Source: JAGPUQ01 sp050250395
GTDB lineage: Bacteria; Pseudomonadota; Gammaproteobacteria; Pseudomonadales; Porticoccaceae
Direction: 5' to 3'
Length of the DNA stretch: 64,000 nucleotides
Assembly: GCA_050250395.1 (NCBI GenBank)
Contig: JBFWOQ010000006.1
Coordinates: 1-64,000 of the forward strand
Positions 17,059-26,118 of the stretch are shown here, piece after piece. The translations under genes were made by a program, and so were the position numbers. A model generated the notes under the pieces. It did no database searches and was not told where the DNA came from. It was given only the letters and a program-made list of their open reading frames with translations. The first letter of the stretch is position 1; each line of letters opens with the position of its first letter.

Positions 17059-18426
17059 TTAGTACGCGTTGCGATCAGACCACAAACGACTCACCGTCAA
17101 GGCGATGATTTTCAAATCGAGCCCGAGACTCCAGTTGTCGATGTACCAAAGGTCGTGTTCAACCCGGGCTTTCATCGCGTCAAGCGTGTCCGTCGCACCC
17201 CGCAGTCCGTTCACCTGCGCCCAACCGGTAATGCCCGGTTTCACTTTATGACGCCTCATGTAGGACTCCACCAGATCCTTGTAGTATTCGTTGTGAGCCA
17301 GCGCATGGGGCCGCGGACCGACAATCGACATGCGACCTTGCAGTACGTTGACAAATTGCGGCAGTTCATCGAGGCTGGTGCGCCGCAAGAAATGTCCTAC
17401 CGGCGTAATACGGGGATCCCCCCGGGTCGCCTGAGTGACGCGACCCTCGGGTTCGGTATGCATGTGCATGGTTCGGAACTTGTAAATTTCGATGGGCTTA
17501 CCGTCGGCGCCATGCCGATACTGGCGAAACAGTACCGGACCAGGCGAACCGAGTTTTACCGCCACGGCCACCAGTAGACACAACGGCGCGAGGATGCCCA
17601 GCAGCGCGCACGTCAAGATCACATCTTCGGCTCGCTTGAGAAGCGCATTGCCCCCCTGAAGCGGTGAATAGGTGAGATCAATCACCAGGTTGTTCCCGAA
17701 GCGACCAATGCGCTGGCGAAATAGCCCCAGGTCATCAATCTGCGGAAAGTAACGGATGTCCACCAGGGTATCGCGCAGCCGGTAGAGCACATCGCGCAGG
17801 AGTGCACTACTGGCCAGCGGCAGGGATATCCATAGTTCCTGAATTTGCAATTGCTTTACGGCGGCCTCGATACCGGCCGCATCCAGGCCCGCATCGAGCG
17901 GCAGCATCTTGGCCACCACGCCGCCTTGACTGGCAAAACGTTTGGCCAGTTGATCACCTTGAGCGTCGGCGCACACTATGGCTACACGGCGTGGTTGTAC
18001 TCGCTGCCGCAGCACATGCACCAGACGATGGGACAGATGGTGCAGGGAAACCACCAGCACCAAGGCGAAGACCACCCACAGACCCAACCACGCGCGCGAA
18101 AACCGTTCGGCGACCTTAAAAAACACCAGGCACAAAATGAATATCCCAAAGCCTGTCAGCAAATAGAACAGCGTCCGGGAAAGGGGGTTTCTTGCCAGTC
18201 GGCCGGCCGCAAAAAAATTGCCGTCGAACATCAAGACAAATGACACCACCAGCGCGCCATAGTGAATCGCCAACTGATACTGATCGGGCGCGACCAGTGC
18301 GCCGAAGCGCGCAAACAGGGCGAGATAACCAGCAACGGCGATCAGCGCAAAATTGGTCAAAAATGCAAAGCTACGCACCTGACGGCCCCAGTCATGCGTC
18401 TTGATAATATCGCCAGGGCGGGTCAT
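17059..18426 (-). CDS. Undecaprenyl-phosphate sugar phosphotransferase (WcaJ type)
   Basis: A 455-residue polyprenyl glycosylphosphotransferase that starts capsule or exopolysaccharide repeat units by moving a hexose-1-phosphate to undecaprenyl phosphate. Four N-terminal membrane helices, a CoA-binding-like domain and a C-terminal catalytic domain are visible. The latter begins with a membrane-anchoring helix and contains SPGPVLFRQYRHG, IYKFRTMH, FLRRTSLDELPQF and SIVGPRPHA, the conserved core. The ATG at 18426 is used because the frame upstream runs into a terminator. The sugar, probably glucose, is inferred. No other polysaccharide genes follow in the window. Confidence 0.88.
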   Translation of the reverse strand: MTRPGDIIKTHDWGRQVRSFAFLTNFALIAVAGYLALFARFGALVAPDQYQLAIHYGALVVSFVLMFDGNFFAAGRLARNPLSRTLFYLLTGFGIFILCLVFFKVAERFSRAWLGLWVVFALVLVVSLHHLSHRLVHVLRQRVQPRRVAIVCADAQGDQLAKRFASQGGVVAKMLPLDAGLDAAGIEAAVKQLQIQELWISLPLASSALLRDVLYRLRDTLVDIRYFPQIDDLGLFRQRIGRFGNNLVIDLTYSPLQGGNALLKRAEDVILTCALLGILAPLCLLVAVAVKLGSPGPVLFRQYRHGADGKPIEIYKFRTMHMHTEPEGRVTQATRGDPRITPVGHFLRRTSLDELPQFVNVLQGRMSIVGPRPHALAHNEYYKDLVESYMRRHKVKPGITGWAQVNGLRGATDTLDAMKARVEHDLWYIDNWSLGLDLKIIALTVSRLWSDRNAY

Positions 18427-18454
18427 TTCGCGCGTTGCCGGTCTCGGGTGCAAC

Positions 18455-18484
18455 AAAAAAGGCCACGCTCCGAAAAACGTGGCC
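18455..18484 (-). terminator. Intrinsic terminator after the ComEA-like gene
   Basis: GGCCACG and CGTGGCC form a 7-bp G/C-rich stem followed on the minus strand by six Ts. It ends transcription coming from the ComEA-like gene and separates it from the sugar transferase. Confidence 0.85.
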
Positions 18485-18504
18485 GCACGGTTTCGATCCG
18501 AGCA

Positions 18505-18843
18505 TCAAAAAGCGATTCTGCCCTCATTTTGCTTGAGAATCGCCTCTCCGATGCCCTTGACATTGAGTAGCTGCGCCTGGTCCTTGAAAGGACCGTTCGT
18601 TTCCCGGTAGGCGACGATCGCCTGAGCCTTGGCGGGTCCCACTCCAACCAGTCCCGACGCGAGCTGCTCGACACTTGCGGTATTGACGTTGACCGCCGCC
18701 TCGGTCCTGGTCGCTGCCTGGGTAGTGCTTGTCGGAGGCTTATCAACGCCAGCCTTGCCCTCCACGGCCCAGAGTGAGGTTGAAGGCAGCATCAAAGCCA
18801 TGGCCACCAAAGCCATCTTTTCCAATCGACGCATCTTTTTCAT
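18505..18843 (-). CDS. ComEA-like helix-hairpin-helix protein
   Basis: A 112-residue exported protein: a signal peptide (MALVAMALMLPSTSLWA), a Thr/Ala-rich linker and a C-terminal double helix-hairpin-helix DNA-binding domain (VNVNTASVEQLASGLVGVG, then AKAQAIVAYRE, and LLNVKGIGEAIL). ComEA proteins bind incoming DNA in the periplasm during transformation. This short form, common in Gammaproteobacteria, may serve natural competence, but no other competence gene is near. AGGGAG precedes the ATG and a terminator follows the gene. Confidence 0.82.
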   Translation of the reverse strand: MKKMRRLEKMALVAMALMLPSTSLWAVEGKAGVDKPPTSTTQAATRTEAAVNVNTASVEQLASGLVGVGPAKAQAIVAYRETNGPFKDQAQLLNVKGIGEAILKQNEGRIAF

Positions 18844-18905
18844 GTTGAACTCCCTGCACTTGCGTGCTCCTTGTCAATGAATGAGCGCGATCACTTCGCG
18901 CCCGG

Positions 18906-19622
18906 TCAATATTCTGCGATTTGCCGGGCCATATCAAGCAGGACTGCCACGGGGTCCGTGGACAGCGTTACCGGTCGCCCCACGACCAGATAATCGCTGC
19001 CGGCCCGGACCGCCTCCAACGGCGTCATCACCCGCGTCTGGTCATCACCGGCGGCTATCCCGGTACCGCCCCTGATCCCGGGTGTGATACAGAGAAAGTC
19101 GTCACCGAGCCGGCGGTGTATCGCGTGCGCTTCCCATGGCGAGCACACCACGCCGTCGAGCCCGCTGCGCTGGGCCAAGGCGGCAAGATGAAGGGCTTGC
19201 TCTACCAGCGGTCGCTCGCACCCGATCTCGTCGAGATCCGCCTGGTTCATGCTGGTGAGAATGGTAACTGCCACCAGCAGCAGCTGTTGCCCCGCCGCGC
19301 GGAGGGAGTCTGCCGCCGCCGCCATCATGGCGCCACCGCCCGCGGCATGGACGTTGGTCATCCAGACACCGAGGTTGCCGGCCGCAGCAACTGCCTTGGC
19401 GACCGTCGAAGGAATATCGTGAAATTTCAGGTCGAGGAACACGTCGAACCTCGACGCCACCAGGCGCTGAACCAGTTGCGGCCCGGCTGCGGTAAACAGC
19501 TCCTTGCCGACCTTGAGACGACAGAGATCCGGATGCACTTTGCCGACGAATCTCAGCGCCGAGTCCGCGTCAGGGTAATCCAGGGCCACGATTATGCGTG
19601 ATCCCCGGGGGCACTGAGCCAT
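18906..19622 (-). CDS. pyrF: Orotidine 5'-phosphate decarboxylase
   Basis: Last step of UMP synthesis. The 238-residue product has KVGKELFTAAGP, the catalytic DLKFHDIPSTV (Lys and Asp of the D-K-D-D network), CSPWEAHAI and VVGRPVTLS phosphate-binding segments. The start at 19622 (MAQCPRG) leaves 13 bp after the lapA stop and gives the family length; the open frame extends into lapA. In E. coli pyrF follows lapA-lapB; here lapB is absent between them. Confidence 0.95.
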   Translation of the reverse strand: MAQCPRGSRIIVALDYPDADSALRFVGKVHPDLCRLKVGKELFTAAGPQLVQRLVASRFDVFLDLKFHDIPSTVAKAVAAAGNLGVWMTNVHAAGGGAMMAAAADSLRAAGQQLLLVAVTILTSMNQADLDEIGCERPLVEQALHLAALAQRSGLDGVVCSPWEAHAIHRRLGDDFLCITPGIRGGTGIAAGDDQTRVMTPLEAVRAGSDYLVVGRPVTLSTDPVAVLLDMARQIAEY

Positions 19623-19635
19623 TACCCGCCACCCG

Positions 19636-19908
19636 TCATTTCGCGATGGTCTTGAGTCGCGCGACTTCGCGTTCAAGACGCCGTTGCCGCAACCTCGCGG
19701 CGCCCAGCACGGGTACGGTCGCGAGCACGGTGCTCAGCACTCCGATCAGAAACGTCAGTGTCAGCCAGATACCCAACGGCAACTCCCCCAGCGGAAAGCC
19801 GAGCAGCACCAAGGCCACCGAGGTGTCGTTGTCCTGCACGAACCACACACCGATGCCGGCCATCGGCAGCGCCAGCAACGCCCAGAACAATGCCTTGGTT
19901 CGGCGCAC
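19636..19908 (-). CDS. lapA: LapA family inner-membrane protein
   Basis: A 90-residue DUF1049 protein with two membrane helices (ALFWALLALPMAGIGVWFVQ and a second around residues 40-62) and a basic, helical cytoplasmic tail. LapA works with LapB in control of lipopolysaccharide synthesis in E. coli. It starts with GTG at 19908 after a GAGGAA ribosome binding site, 18 bp past ihfB. The usual partner lapB is not next to it. Confidence 0.85.
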   Translation of the reverse strand: MRRTKALFWALLALPMAGIGVWFVQDNDTSVALVLLGFPLGELPLGIWLTLTFLIGVLSTVLATVPVLGAARLRQRRLEREVARLKTIAK

Positions 19909-19926
19909 GGTGCGGTTCCTCGCGCT

Positions 19927-20223
19927 TCAGCGCTCCAGCGACGCGTTCACACGCTCGCGGAGTTCCTTGCCCGGTTTGAAATAGGGAACCCATTTTCCCG
20001 GCAATTCCACGGCACCGCCAGTCTTCGGGTTGCGTCCCAAACGGGGCGCGCGGTAGTGCAGACAAAAACTGCCGAACCCTCGAATTTCGATACGCCGATT
20101 GTTGATCAGCGCCCGTGCCATTTCTTCCATGATCATTTTGATGGCCATTTCCACATCCCTGGGCTGCAACTGATCCTGCCGCGCAGCGATGCGTTCTATA
20201 AGGTCGGACTTGGTCAATGGCAT
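19927..20223 (-). CDS. ihfB: Integration host factor subunit beta
   Basis: A 98-residue HU/IHF-family DNA-bending protein that forms a heterodimer with IhfA. The N terminus MPLTKSDLIERIA and the beta-arm region RIEIRGFGSFCLHYRAPRLG, then RNPKTG, are diagnostic. The start at 20223 removes a three-residue extension. It follows rpsA at 31 bp, the order found across Gammaproteobacteria. Confidence 0.95.
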   Translation of the reverse strand: MPLTKSDLIERIAARQDQLQPRDVEMAIKMIMEEMARALINNRRIEIRGFGSFCLHYRAPRLGRNPKTGGAVELPGKWVPYFKPGKELRERVNASLER

Positions 20224-20254
20224 AGGCACCACCGCGTATAAAGTGCAAACCCGA

Positions 20255-21937
20255 TTAGCGATCCGCGCTGTCCATTTGCGCCTTGATCAGATCGCCGATA
20301 GTCGTGTTGGGCATCGCCTCGGCTTCCTGACGCTTGTGCGCCTTGACCGCGGCACGCTCGTCGGTGGACTCCCTCGCCTTGACGGAAAGATTGATGATGC
20401 GGTTCTTGCGATCGATATTGATGATCTGCGCTTCCACCTTGTCATCGACACGCAAGGCGTTACGCGCATCCTCTACCCGGTCCCGACCGATCTCGGATGC
20501 CTTCAACTGCCCCTCGATGCCGTCGCCAAGATCGATGATGGCGCCCTTGGCATCCACTTCACGGACCGTTCCGCTAACGATGGCACCCTTGTCATTGCGG
20601 GCAACGTAGTTGGAAAAGGGGTCATCCGCCAGTTGCTTGATGCCGAGCGAAATCCGCTCGCGCTCGGGATCCACGGCCAGAATCACTGTTTCGATCTCGT
20701 CGCCCTTGCGATAGTTGCGTACCGCTTCTTCGCCGGGCTGATTCCAGGAAATATCGGACAGGTGGACAAGGCCGTCGATCCCGCCGTCCAGGCCGATAAA
20801 AATACCGAAGTCGGTAATGGACTTGATCGTGCCCTTGATCAGATCGTTCTTGGAGTGGAGCTTGCCGAACTCGTCCCAGGGGTTGGGCATGCATTGCTTC
20901 ATGCCCAGCGAGATGCGGCGCCGCTCTTCGTCGATGTCGAGCACCATGACTTCGATGCGGTCACCGACCTGGACCACTTTCGAGGGATGGATGTTCTTGT
21001 TGGTCCAATCCATTTCGGACACATGCACAAGCCCTTCGACACCGTCTTCCAGTTCGGCAAAGCAGCCGTAGTCGGTGAGATTGGTCACGGTCGCCAGTAG
21101 GCGGGCATTGCGCGGGTAACGCGCCACGATATCGCTCCAGGGATCTTCGCCGAGCTGCTTCAGGCCGAGGGAAACACGGTTGCGCTCGCGGTCGAACTTG
21201 AGCACCTTGACGTCGATCTCGTCGCCCACCTCAACGACTTCACTCGGATGCTTGACGCGCTTCCAGGACATGTCGGTGATGTGCAACAGGCCATCGATAC
21301 CACCCAGATCGACAAAGGCGCCGTAATCGGTGAGGTTCTTGACCACGCCCTTGCGGACCACGCCTTCTTCCAGGGTGCGCAGCAATTCCTCACGCTCGAC
21401 GCTGTTGGCGGCCTCCATGACGGCGCGGCGCGAAACCACGACATTATTGCGCTTCTGATCGAGCTTGATGATCTTGAATTCTAGCGGCTTGTCTTCCAGA
21501 TGCGTGGTTTCGCGCACCGGCCGGACATCGACGAGGGAGCCGGGCAGGAAGGCGCGCACGCCATCCAGATCCACGGTAAATCCGCCCTTGACCTTGCCAC
21601 TGATGATCCCGGTCACCGCGTTGCCTTCGGTGAACGCCTTTTCGAGCACCATCCAGGATTCCGCGCGGCGTGCTTTCTCCCGTGACAAGCGGGTGGCGCC
21701 AAACCCGTCCTCGACAGCCTCCAGGGCCACCTGCACTTCGTCGCCGATGGCAACCTTGGCGATGCCGTTTTCGTCGAAAAACTGGCTCAGCGGAATGATG
21801 CCCTCGGACTTCAATCCGGCATGGACCGTAACCCAGTCCTTGTCCACATCGATCACGACACCGGTGACGATGGTGCCGGGCACCATGTCGACAGTTTTCA
21901 GGCTTTCTTCAAACAGTTGGGAGAAACTTTCGCTCAT
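20255..21937 (-). CDS. rpsA: 30S ribosomal protein S1
   Basis: A 560-residue protein with six S1 RNA-binding repeats, the E. coli-type domain number (557 residues). Repeats 3-6 show the usual G-x-V-x-x-x-x-x-F-G-x-F-V pattern (for example KNLTDYGAFVDLGGIDGLLH). S1 binds and unfolds mRNA leaders on the 30S subunit, which matters in a high-GC genome where many starts here lack a strong Shine-Dalgarno. About 150 bp separate it from cmk, enough for its own promoter and the autoregulatory leader known in E. coli. Confidence 0.97.
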   Translation of the reverse strand: MSESFSQLFEESLKTVDMVPGTIVTGVVIDVDKDWVTVHAGLKSEGIIPLSQFFDENGIAKVAIGDEVQVALEAVEDGFGATRLSREKARRAESWMVLEKAFTEGNAVTGIISGKVKGGFTVDLDGVRAFLPGSLVDVRPVRETTHLEDKPLEFKIIKLDQKRNNVVVSRRAVMEAANSVEREELLRTLEEGVVRKGVVKNLTDYGAFVDLGGIDGLLHITDMSWKRVKHPSEVVEVGDEIDVKVLKFDRERNRVSLGLKQLGEDPWSDIVARYPRNARLLATVTNLTDYGCFAELEDGVEGLVHVSEMDWTNKNIHPSKVVQVGDRIEVMVLDIDEERRRISLGMKQCMPNPWDEFGKLHSKNDLIKGTIKSITDFGIFIGLDGGIDGLVHLSDISWNQPGEEAVRNYRKGDEIETVILAVDPERERISLGIKQLADDPFSNYVARNDKGAIVSGTVREVDAKGAIIDLGDGIEGQLKASEIGRDRVEDARNALRVDDKVEAQIINIDRKNRIINLSVKARESTDERAAVKAHKRQEAEAMPNTTIGDLIKAQMDSADR

Positions 21938-22088
21938 TGCGTCTGATACTCATGGTGGTGCGCTTGCGCGCCGACCCGCTGCCAGCCCAGGGGTCGTCTG
22001 CTTGGTTGAGGGGTCCGCGGCCCGGACTGGAATGAACACCGCGCACCCATCGTTAAACGTCGTTAAAAACCCACGGCGTGTGCGACTG

Positions 22089-22775
22089 CTACCGCAATCG
22101 CTCCCGCGCCACCGCCAGGATCGCCTCGACCACTTCGTCGATGGTCATTGTGGTGGAATCCATGACCGTCGCATCGTCCGCCGGTCGCAGCGGCGCCACC
22201 GGGCGGGTGCGATCCCGCTCGTCGCGCTCGTTGACCTGTGCGACAAGGTCGCGAAGGCTAGCAGTTTCCCCTTTTCCAATCAACTGGTTATAGCGTCTCC
22301 GGGCACGTTCGTCGGGACTCGCGGTGAGGAACACCTTCAGGGCGGCATCCGGAAAAACCACCGTGCCCATATCCCGGCCGTCGGCGACCAGCCCCGGCGG
22401 GCGGGCAAAAGCCCGCTGCCTGCGCAGCAGCGCTGCGCGAACTTCGGGGAAGGTCGCCACAAGAGACGCCTGCGCACCGATCTGCTCTGCACGCAGCAAT
22501 CGGGTGACATCCTCTCCCTCCAGCGTAATGGTGGGTTCCGCGTCGCCCGGGGCCATACGGAACAGGACATCCATATGGGCGGCGAGCACGGCAAGACCAT
22601 CGATATTGCTGAATGTCACCTGATGGCGCGCGGCCGCCACGGCGAGCAGTCGGTACAGAGCCCCGCTGTCGAGGTAATGAAAACCCAGCCGACGGGCCAG
22701 AATCACACTGACCGTGCCCTTGCCCGCGCCGCTCGGTCCGTCGATGGCGATCACGGGCGTCGCTGCATCTTTCAT
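22089..22775 (-). CDS. cmk: Cytidylate kinase
   Basis: Phosphorylates CMP and dCMP to the diphosphates. A P-loop IAIDGPSGAGKGTVS opens the 228-residue protein, followed by the CMP-binding insert and the LID region (RDMGTVVFPDAALKVFLTAS). Its ATG overlaps the tyrA-aroA stop by ATGA, with GAGGTGA upstream, so the two are translationally coupled. The cmk-rpsA pairing is conserved in Proteobacteria. Confidence 0.95.
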   Translation of the reverse strand: MKDAATPVIAIDGPSGAGKGTVSVILARRLGFHYLDSGALYRLLAVAAARHQVTFSNIDGLAVLAAHMDVLFRMAPGDAEPTITLEGEDVTRLLRAEQIGAQASLVATFPEVRAALLRRQRAFARPPGLVADGRDMGTVVFPDAALKVFLTASPDERARRRYNQLIGKGETASLRDLVAQVNERDERDRTRPVAPLRPADDATVMDSTTMTIDEVVEAILAVARERLR

Positions 22776-25012
22776 TCCGTCACCTCGACAATTCCCAGTC
22801 CAACGCCATTCGCCAGCTGGGGAAAACCCGGAAACGATGTCAGCACATTAGTGCAGTCGCGGATAACAACGGTTCCTGTCGCGCGCAGCGCGGCAATGGC
22901 AAAAGCCATGGCGATACGGTGATCGCCCTGACTCTCGACCGTACCCGCGCCGAGCGTACCGCCCACGATGCGGATACCGTCTGGCGTCGGCTGGGCGTCG
23001 ATACCCAGCAGGTTCAGCCCATCCGCCATGGACTGAATGCGATCGCTCTCCTTGACCCGCAATTCCGCGGCACCGGTCAATACGGTGGTGCCCTCGGCAC
23101 AGGCGGCGGCGATGAACAGCGCGGGAAATTCATCGATTGCGTTGGCCACGAGATTTGGCGGTATGACAATCCCCTTGAGCGGCGCGGCACGCACCCGGAG
23201 GTCGGCGACCGGTTCACCGCCGACTTCCCGCATGTTCAGCAGTTCGATATCGGCACCCATGGCGCGCAGGATATGAATCACCCCATCGCGAGTCGGGTTG
23301 ACGCCCACCCCGCGCAGCGTCAGATCGGAGCCGGGAGCAATGCTCGCACCGACCAGAAAGAACGCGGCGGATGAAATATCGCCCGGAATCTGGAGGTCGC
23401 AGGCCACCAGCCTGCCGCCGCCGGTGAGGCGGATACGGCCCTCTTCGTCGCGCACGGGGTACTGAAAGCCGCGCAGCATGCGCTCCGTGTGGTCCCGGGT
23501 CGGGGCAGGCTCGAGCAGATCGGTTTCGCCCTCGGCGCGCAGGCCCGCGAGCAGCAGACAGGACTTCACCTGAGCACTCGCGATGGGCAAATCGTAGCGA
23601 ATTCCGCGCAACTCCTGACCACCGGTAATCACGAGTGGCGGCGTTCCCGCCGCGGTCGCCTCGATCCGGGCACCCATGCGCGCCAGGGGTTCGGTCACGC
23701 GCCGCATCGGCCGTTTCGACAGGGATGCGTCGCCGGCCAGGGTGACATCGAAGCCTTGCCCCGCCAGCAAACCGGTCAGCAGTCGCATGGAGGTGCCGGA
23801 ATTGCCGAGATAAAGCGGCCCGGCAGGCGGTTTCAGCCCACCCATGCCAACGCCGTGAATGACCAGAGCGCCATGATGCGGGCCTTCGATGACCACGCCC
23901 ATATCCCGGAATGCCTGCAGCGTCGCCAGACTGTCCTCCCCTTCGAGAAAGCCCTCCACCCGGGTGACACCCTCGGCGAGCGCGCCCAGCATGATGGCGC
24001 GATGAGAAATGGATTTGTCGCCCGGCACGCGGATGTCGCCGGTCAAACTGCCGCCCGGGGCAACGCGGTAGGCGCTGCGGTTGGTGGAGATGCTCATATA
24101 GGGTTTGCTCTCCTGCATAACCTCGAAATGCCGGCGCGCCGCCTGGGCCCGGGTAAAAATGCCGGTAAGAAAGTCGCTGTCGCCGCCGGCAATCGCCGCG
24201 CGCAAGGCGGCGAGTTGCGTCTCGAAGCGATCGAATACCGCCAGCAACGCCGTCCGATTCGCCAAGGCAATGTCGCGCCACATCACCGGGTCGCTACCGG
24301 CAATGCGGGTAAAGTCCCGGAAGCCGCCGGCGGCATAGCGGAAAATTTCCTGGCTGCGCGCCATTTCGGCCAGGGCGTCCACCAGACCGAAGGCGAGCAT
24401 GTGGGGCAAGTGGCTGGTGGCGGCCAGCACCTGATCGTGCACCTCGGGGGTGAGCTCGCTGACCCGGGCGCCGACACCGGCCCACAGATTGCGCACCCGC
24501 TCCAGGTGGGCAGGATCCGTCTCCGCAACCGGCGTCAGGATGACTTCGTGGTGCTCGTACAGATCGGCGCGCGCCGCGCCGACACCGCTTTTCTCGGACC
24601 CCGCAATGGGATGCCCGGGCACGAACTGCGGCGGCATGGCGCCATAGACACGCTGCGCGGCCACCACCACGCTGCCCTTCACACTGGCCACATCCGTCAG
24701 GGTCACGCCGCTGTCGGCATGGCGTCGAATCTCCGTCAGGATGTCCGGCACGACCTGGGTCGGCACCCCGATCACCACCAGATCGCCGGACGTCAGTTGC
24801 GACAACGCGGTCGGCAGATGGGGTTCGATGCGGTCGACAACCTGCAGGCGTACGGCGTCCGCCAGAGTGCCTTCGCTGCGTGAATAGCCGATGACTTCTC
24901 GACACAGTCCCCGCTGGCGCGCCGCCAACGCCAGACTGCCACCCATGAGACCGAGTCCCACGATCAACAGGCGCCCGACTCCGGCGTGGCGTTCGTTCAC
25001 CTTGCGCGACAC
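22772..25012 (-). CDS. tyrA-aroA: Prephenate dehydrogenase/EPSP synthase fusion
   Basis: A 746-residue bifunctional enzyme. Residues about 12-295 form TyrA, starting with the NAD-binding LLIVGLGLMGGSLALAAR and converting prephenate to 4-hydroxyphenylpyruvate. From about residue 310 comes AroA, with VPGDKSISHRAIMLGALAEG and LGNSGTSMRLL, making EPSP in the shikimate pathway. The fusion is known in Pseudomonas and relatives. There is no ACT domain. The GTG start lies 4 bp past the pheA stop, and a second GTG four codons on is possible. Confidence 0.93.
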   Translation of the reverse strand: MSRKVNERHAGVGRLLIVGLGLMGGSLALAARQRGLCREVIGYSRSEGTLADAVRLQVVDRIEPHLPTALSQLTSGDLVVIGVPTQVVPDILTEIRRHADSGVTLTDVASVKGSVVVAAQRVYGAMPPQFVPGHPIAGSEKSGVGAARADLYEHHEVILTPVAETDPAHLERVRNLWAGVGARVSELTPEVHDQVLAATSHLPHMLAFGLVDALAEMARSQEIFRYAAGGFRDFTRIAGSDPVMWRDIALANRTALLAVFDRFETQLAALRAAIAGGDSDFLTGIFTRAQAARRHFEVMQESKPYMSISTNRSAYRVAPGGSLTGDIRVPGDKSISHRAIMLGALAEGVTRVEGFLEGEDSLATLQAFRDMGVVIEGPHHGALVIHGVGMGGLKPPAGPLYLGNSGTSMRLLTGLLAGQGFDVTLAGDASLSKRPMRRVTEPLARMGARIEATAAGTPPLVITGGQELRGIRYDLPIASAQVKSCLLLAGLRAEGETDLLEPAPTRDHTERMLRGFQYPVRDEEGRIRLTGGGRLVACDLQIPGDISSAAFFLVGASIAPGSDLTLRGVGVNPTRDGVIHILRAMGADIELLNMREVGGEPVADLRVRAAPLKGIVIPPNLVANAIDEFPALFIAAACAEGTTVLTGAAELRVKESDRIQSMADGLNLLGIDAQPTPDGIRIVGGTLGAGTVESQGDHRIAMAFAIAALRATGTVVIRDCTNVLTSFPGFPQLANGVGLGIVEVTE

Positions 25013-25016
25013 CGAC

Positions 25017-26117
25017 TCAGAGCACCGCGCGCGGGTACGACCCCAGCGGTCGAAGTTCTACCACGCTGGGCCGGATTTCGTCGAGTGCCAGCCGCACTTC
25101 CGGATCGTCGCGATGGCCCGCAAAATCGATGAAGAAAACGTAGCTCCATTTACGACTCCGGGAGGGCCGGGTCTCGATGCGGGTGAGATCGATGCCGTGA
25201 TTGCGAAAGGGTTCCAGCAACCGGTACAGGGCGCCCGGCTCGTTCTTTACCGACACCATGATCGATGTCTTGTCGTCGCCGCTGGGCGGCACATCGCTGC
25301 GCCCGATAATCAAAAACCGCGTGGTGTTATCGGGTTCATCCTCGATATTGCTGTGCAGGCGCGTCAAGCCATACAGGGATTCCGCCATGGCGCCGGCGAT
25401 GGCGGCGGAGCTCCATTCGCCCGCCACCCGTTTCGCCGCTTCGGCATTGCTGTTGAGCGTCACGCGCTCGGCCTTGGGCAGATGGGCGTCGAGCCACTTG
25501 CGGCATTGCGCCAATGACTGGGGGTGCGAATAAACCCGCGCAATCCCCTCCGGCCTGGTGTTGGGACCGATCAGCAAATGCTGGTGAATCCGCAGTTCCA
25601 CCTCGCCGCAGATCTGCAAACTGGAATCGAGAAAACTGTCGAGCGTGTGATTGACCACGCCCTCCGTGGAGTTTTCCACCGGTACCACGCCGTAATCCGC
25701 GGCGCCGGCCGCGACTTCGCGAAACACTTCGTCGATGGCGGGCAACGGCACCGCCACGGCGGAATGCCCGAAATGCTTCAGGGCCGCCGCCTGGGTGAAG
25801 GTGCCCTCCGGCCCGAGGAAGGCGACCTTTATGGGCTGCTCCAATGCCAGGCAGGCCGACATGATCTCGCGGAACAGCCGCGCCATCTCCTCGGCCGCCA
25901 GGGGTCCCGGATTGTTCTCCTTGACCGCGCGCAGAATCTGCGCTTCGCGTTCCGGTCGGTAGAATTGGGTATCGCCATTATCCGCCTTGACCTTCGCCAC
26001 CGCCTGCGCGCAGCCGGCGCGGGCGCTCAGCAGCGCGATGAGCTGGCGATCGATGCCGTCTATCTGTTCACGCAGACGCGCGAGCGCCGCCGAGCCGTTG
26101 TCCGATGACGATGTCAT
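25017..26117 (-). CDS. pheA: Chorismate mutase/prephenate dehydratase
   Basis: The 366-residue P-protein of phenylalanine synthesis. An AroQ chorismate mutase covers residues 12-95, prephenate dehydratase about 98-275 (VPVENSTEGVV, NTTRFLIIG with the TRF motif) and a regulatory ACT domain the C terminus (EPGALYRLLEPF, then IETRPSR in place of the usual ESRP). The ATG at 26117 sits one base past the gyrA stop with GGAG in the gyrA end. The serC and hisC genes that flank pheA in Pseudomonas are missing. Confidence 0.94.
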   Translation of the reverse strand: MTSSSDNGSAALARLREQIDGIDRQLIALLSARAGCAQAVAKVKADNGDTQFYRPEREAQILRAVKENNPGPLAAEEMARLFREIMSACLALEQPIKVAFLGPEGTFTQAAALKHFGHSAVAVPLPAIDEVFREVAAGAADYGVVPVENSTEGVVNHTLDSFLDSSLQICGEVELRIHQHLLIGPNTRPEGIARVYSHPQSLAQCRKWLDAHLPKAERVTLNSNAEAAKRVAGEWSSAAIAGAMAESLYGLTRLHSNIEDEPDNTTRFLIIGRSDVPPSGDDKTSIMVSVKNEPGALYRLLEPFRNHGIDLTRIETRPSRSRKWSYVFFIDFAGHRDDPEVRLALDEIRPSVVELRPLGSYPRAVL

Positions 26118-26118
26118 C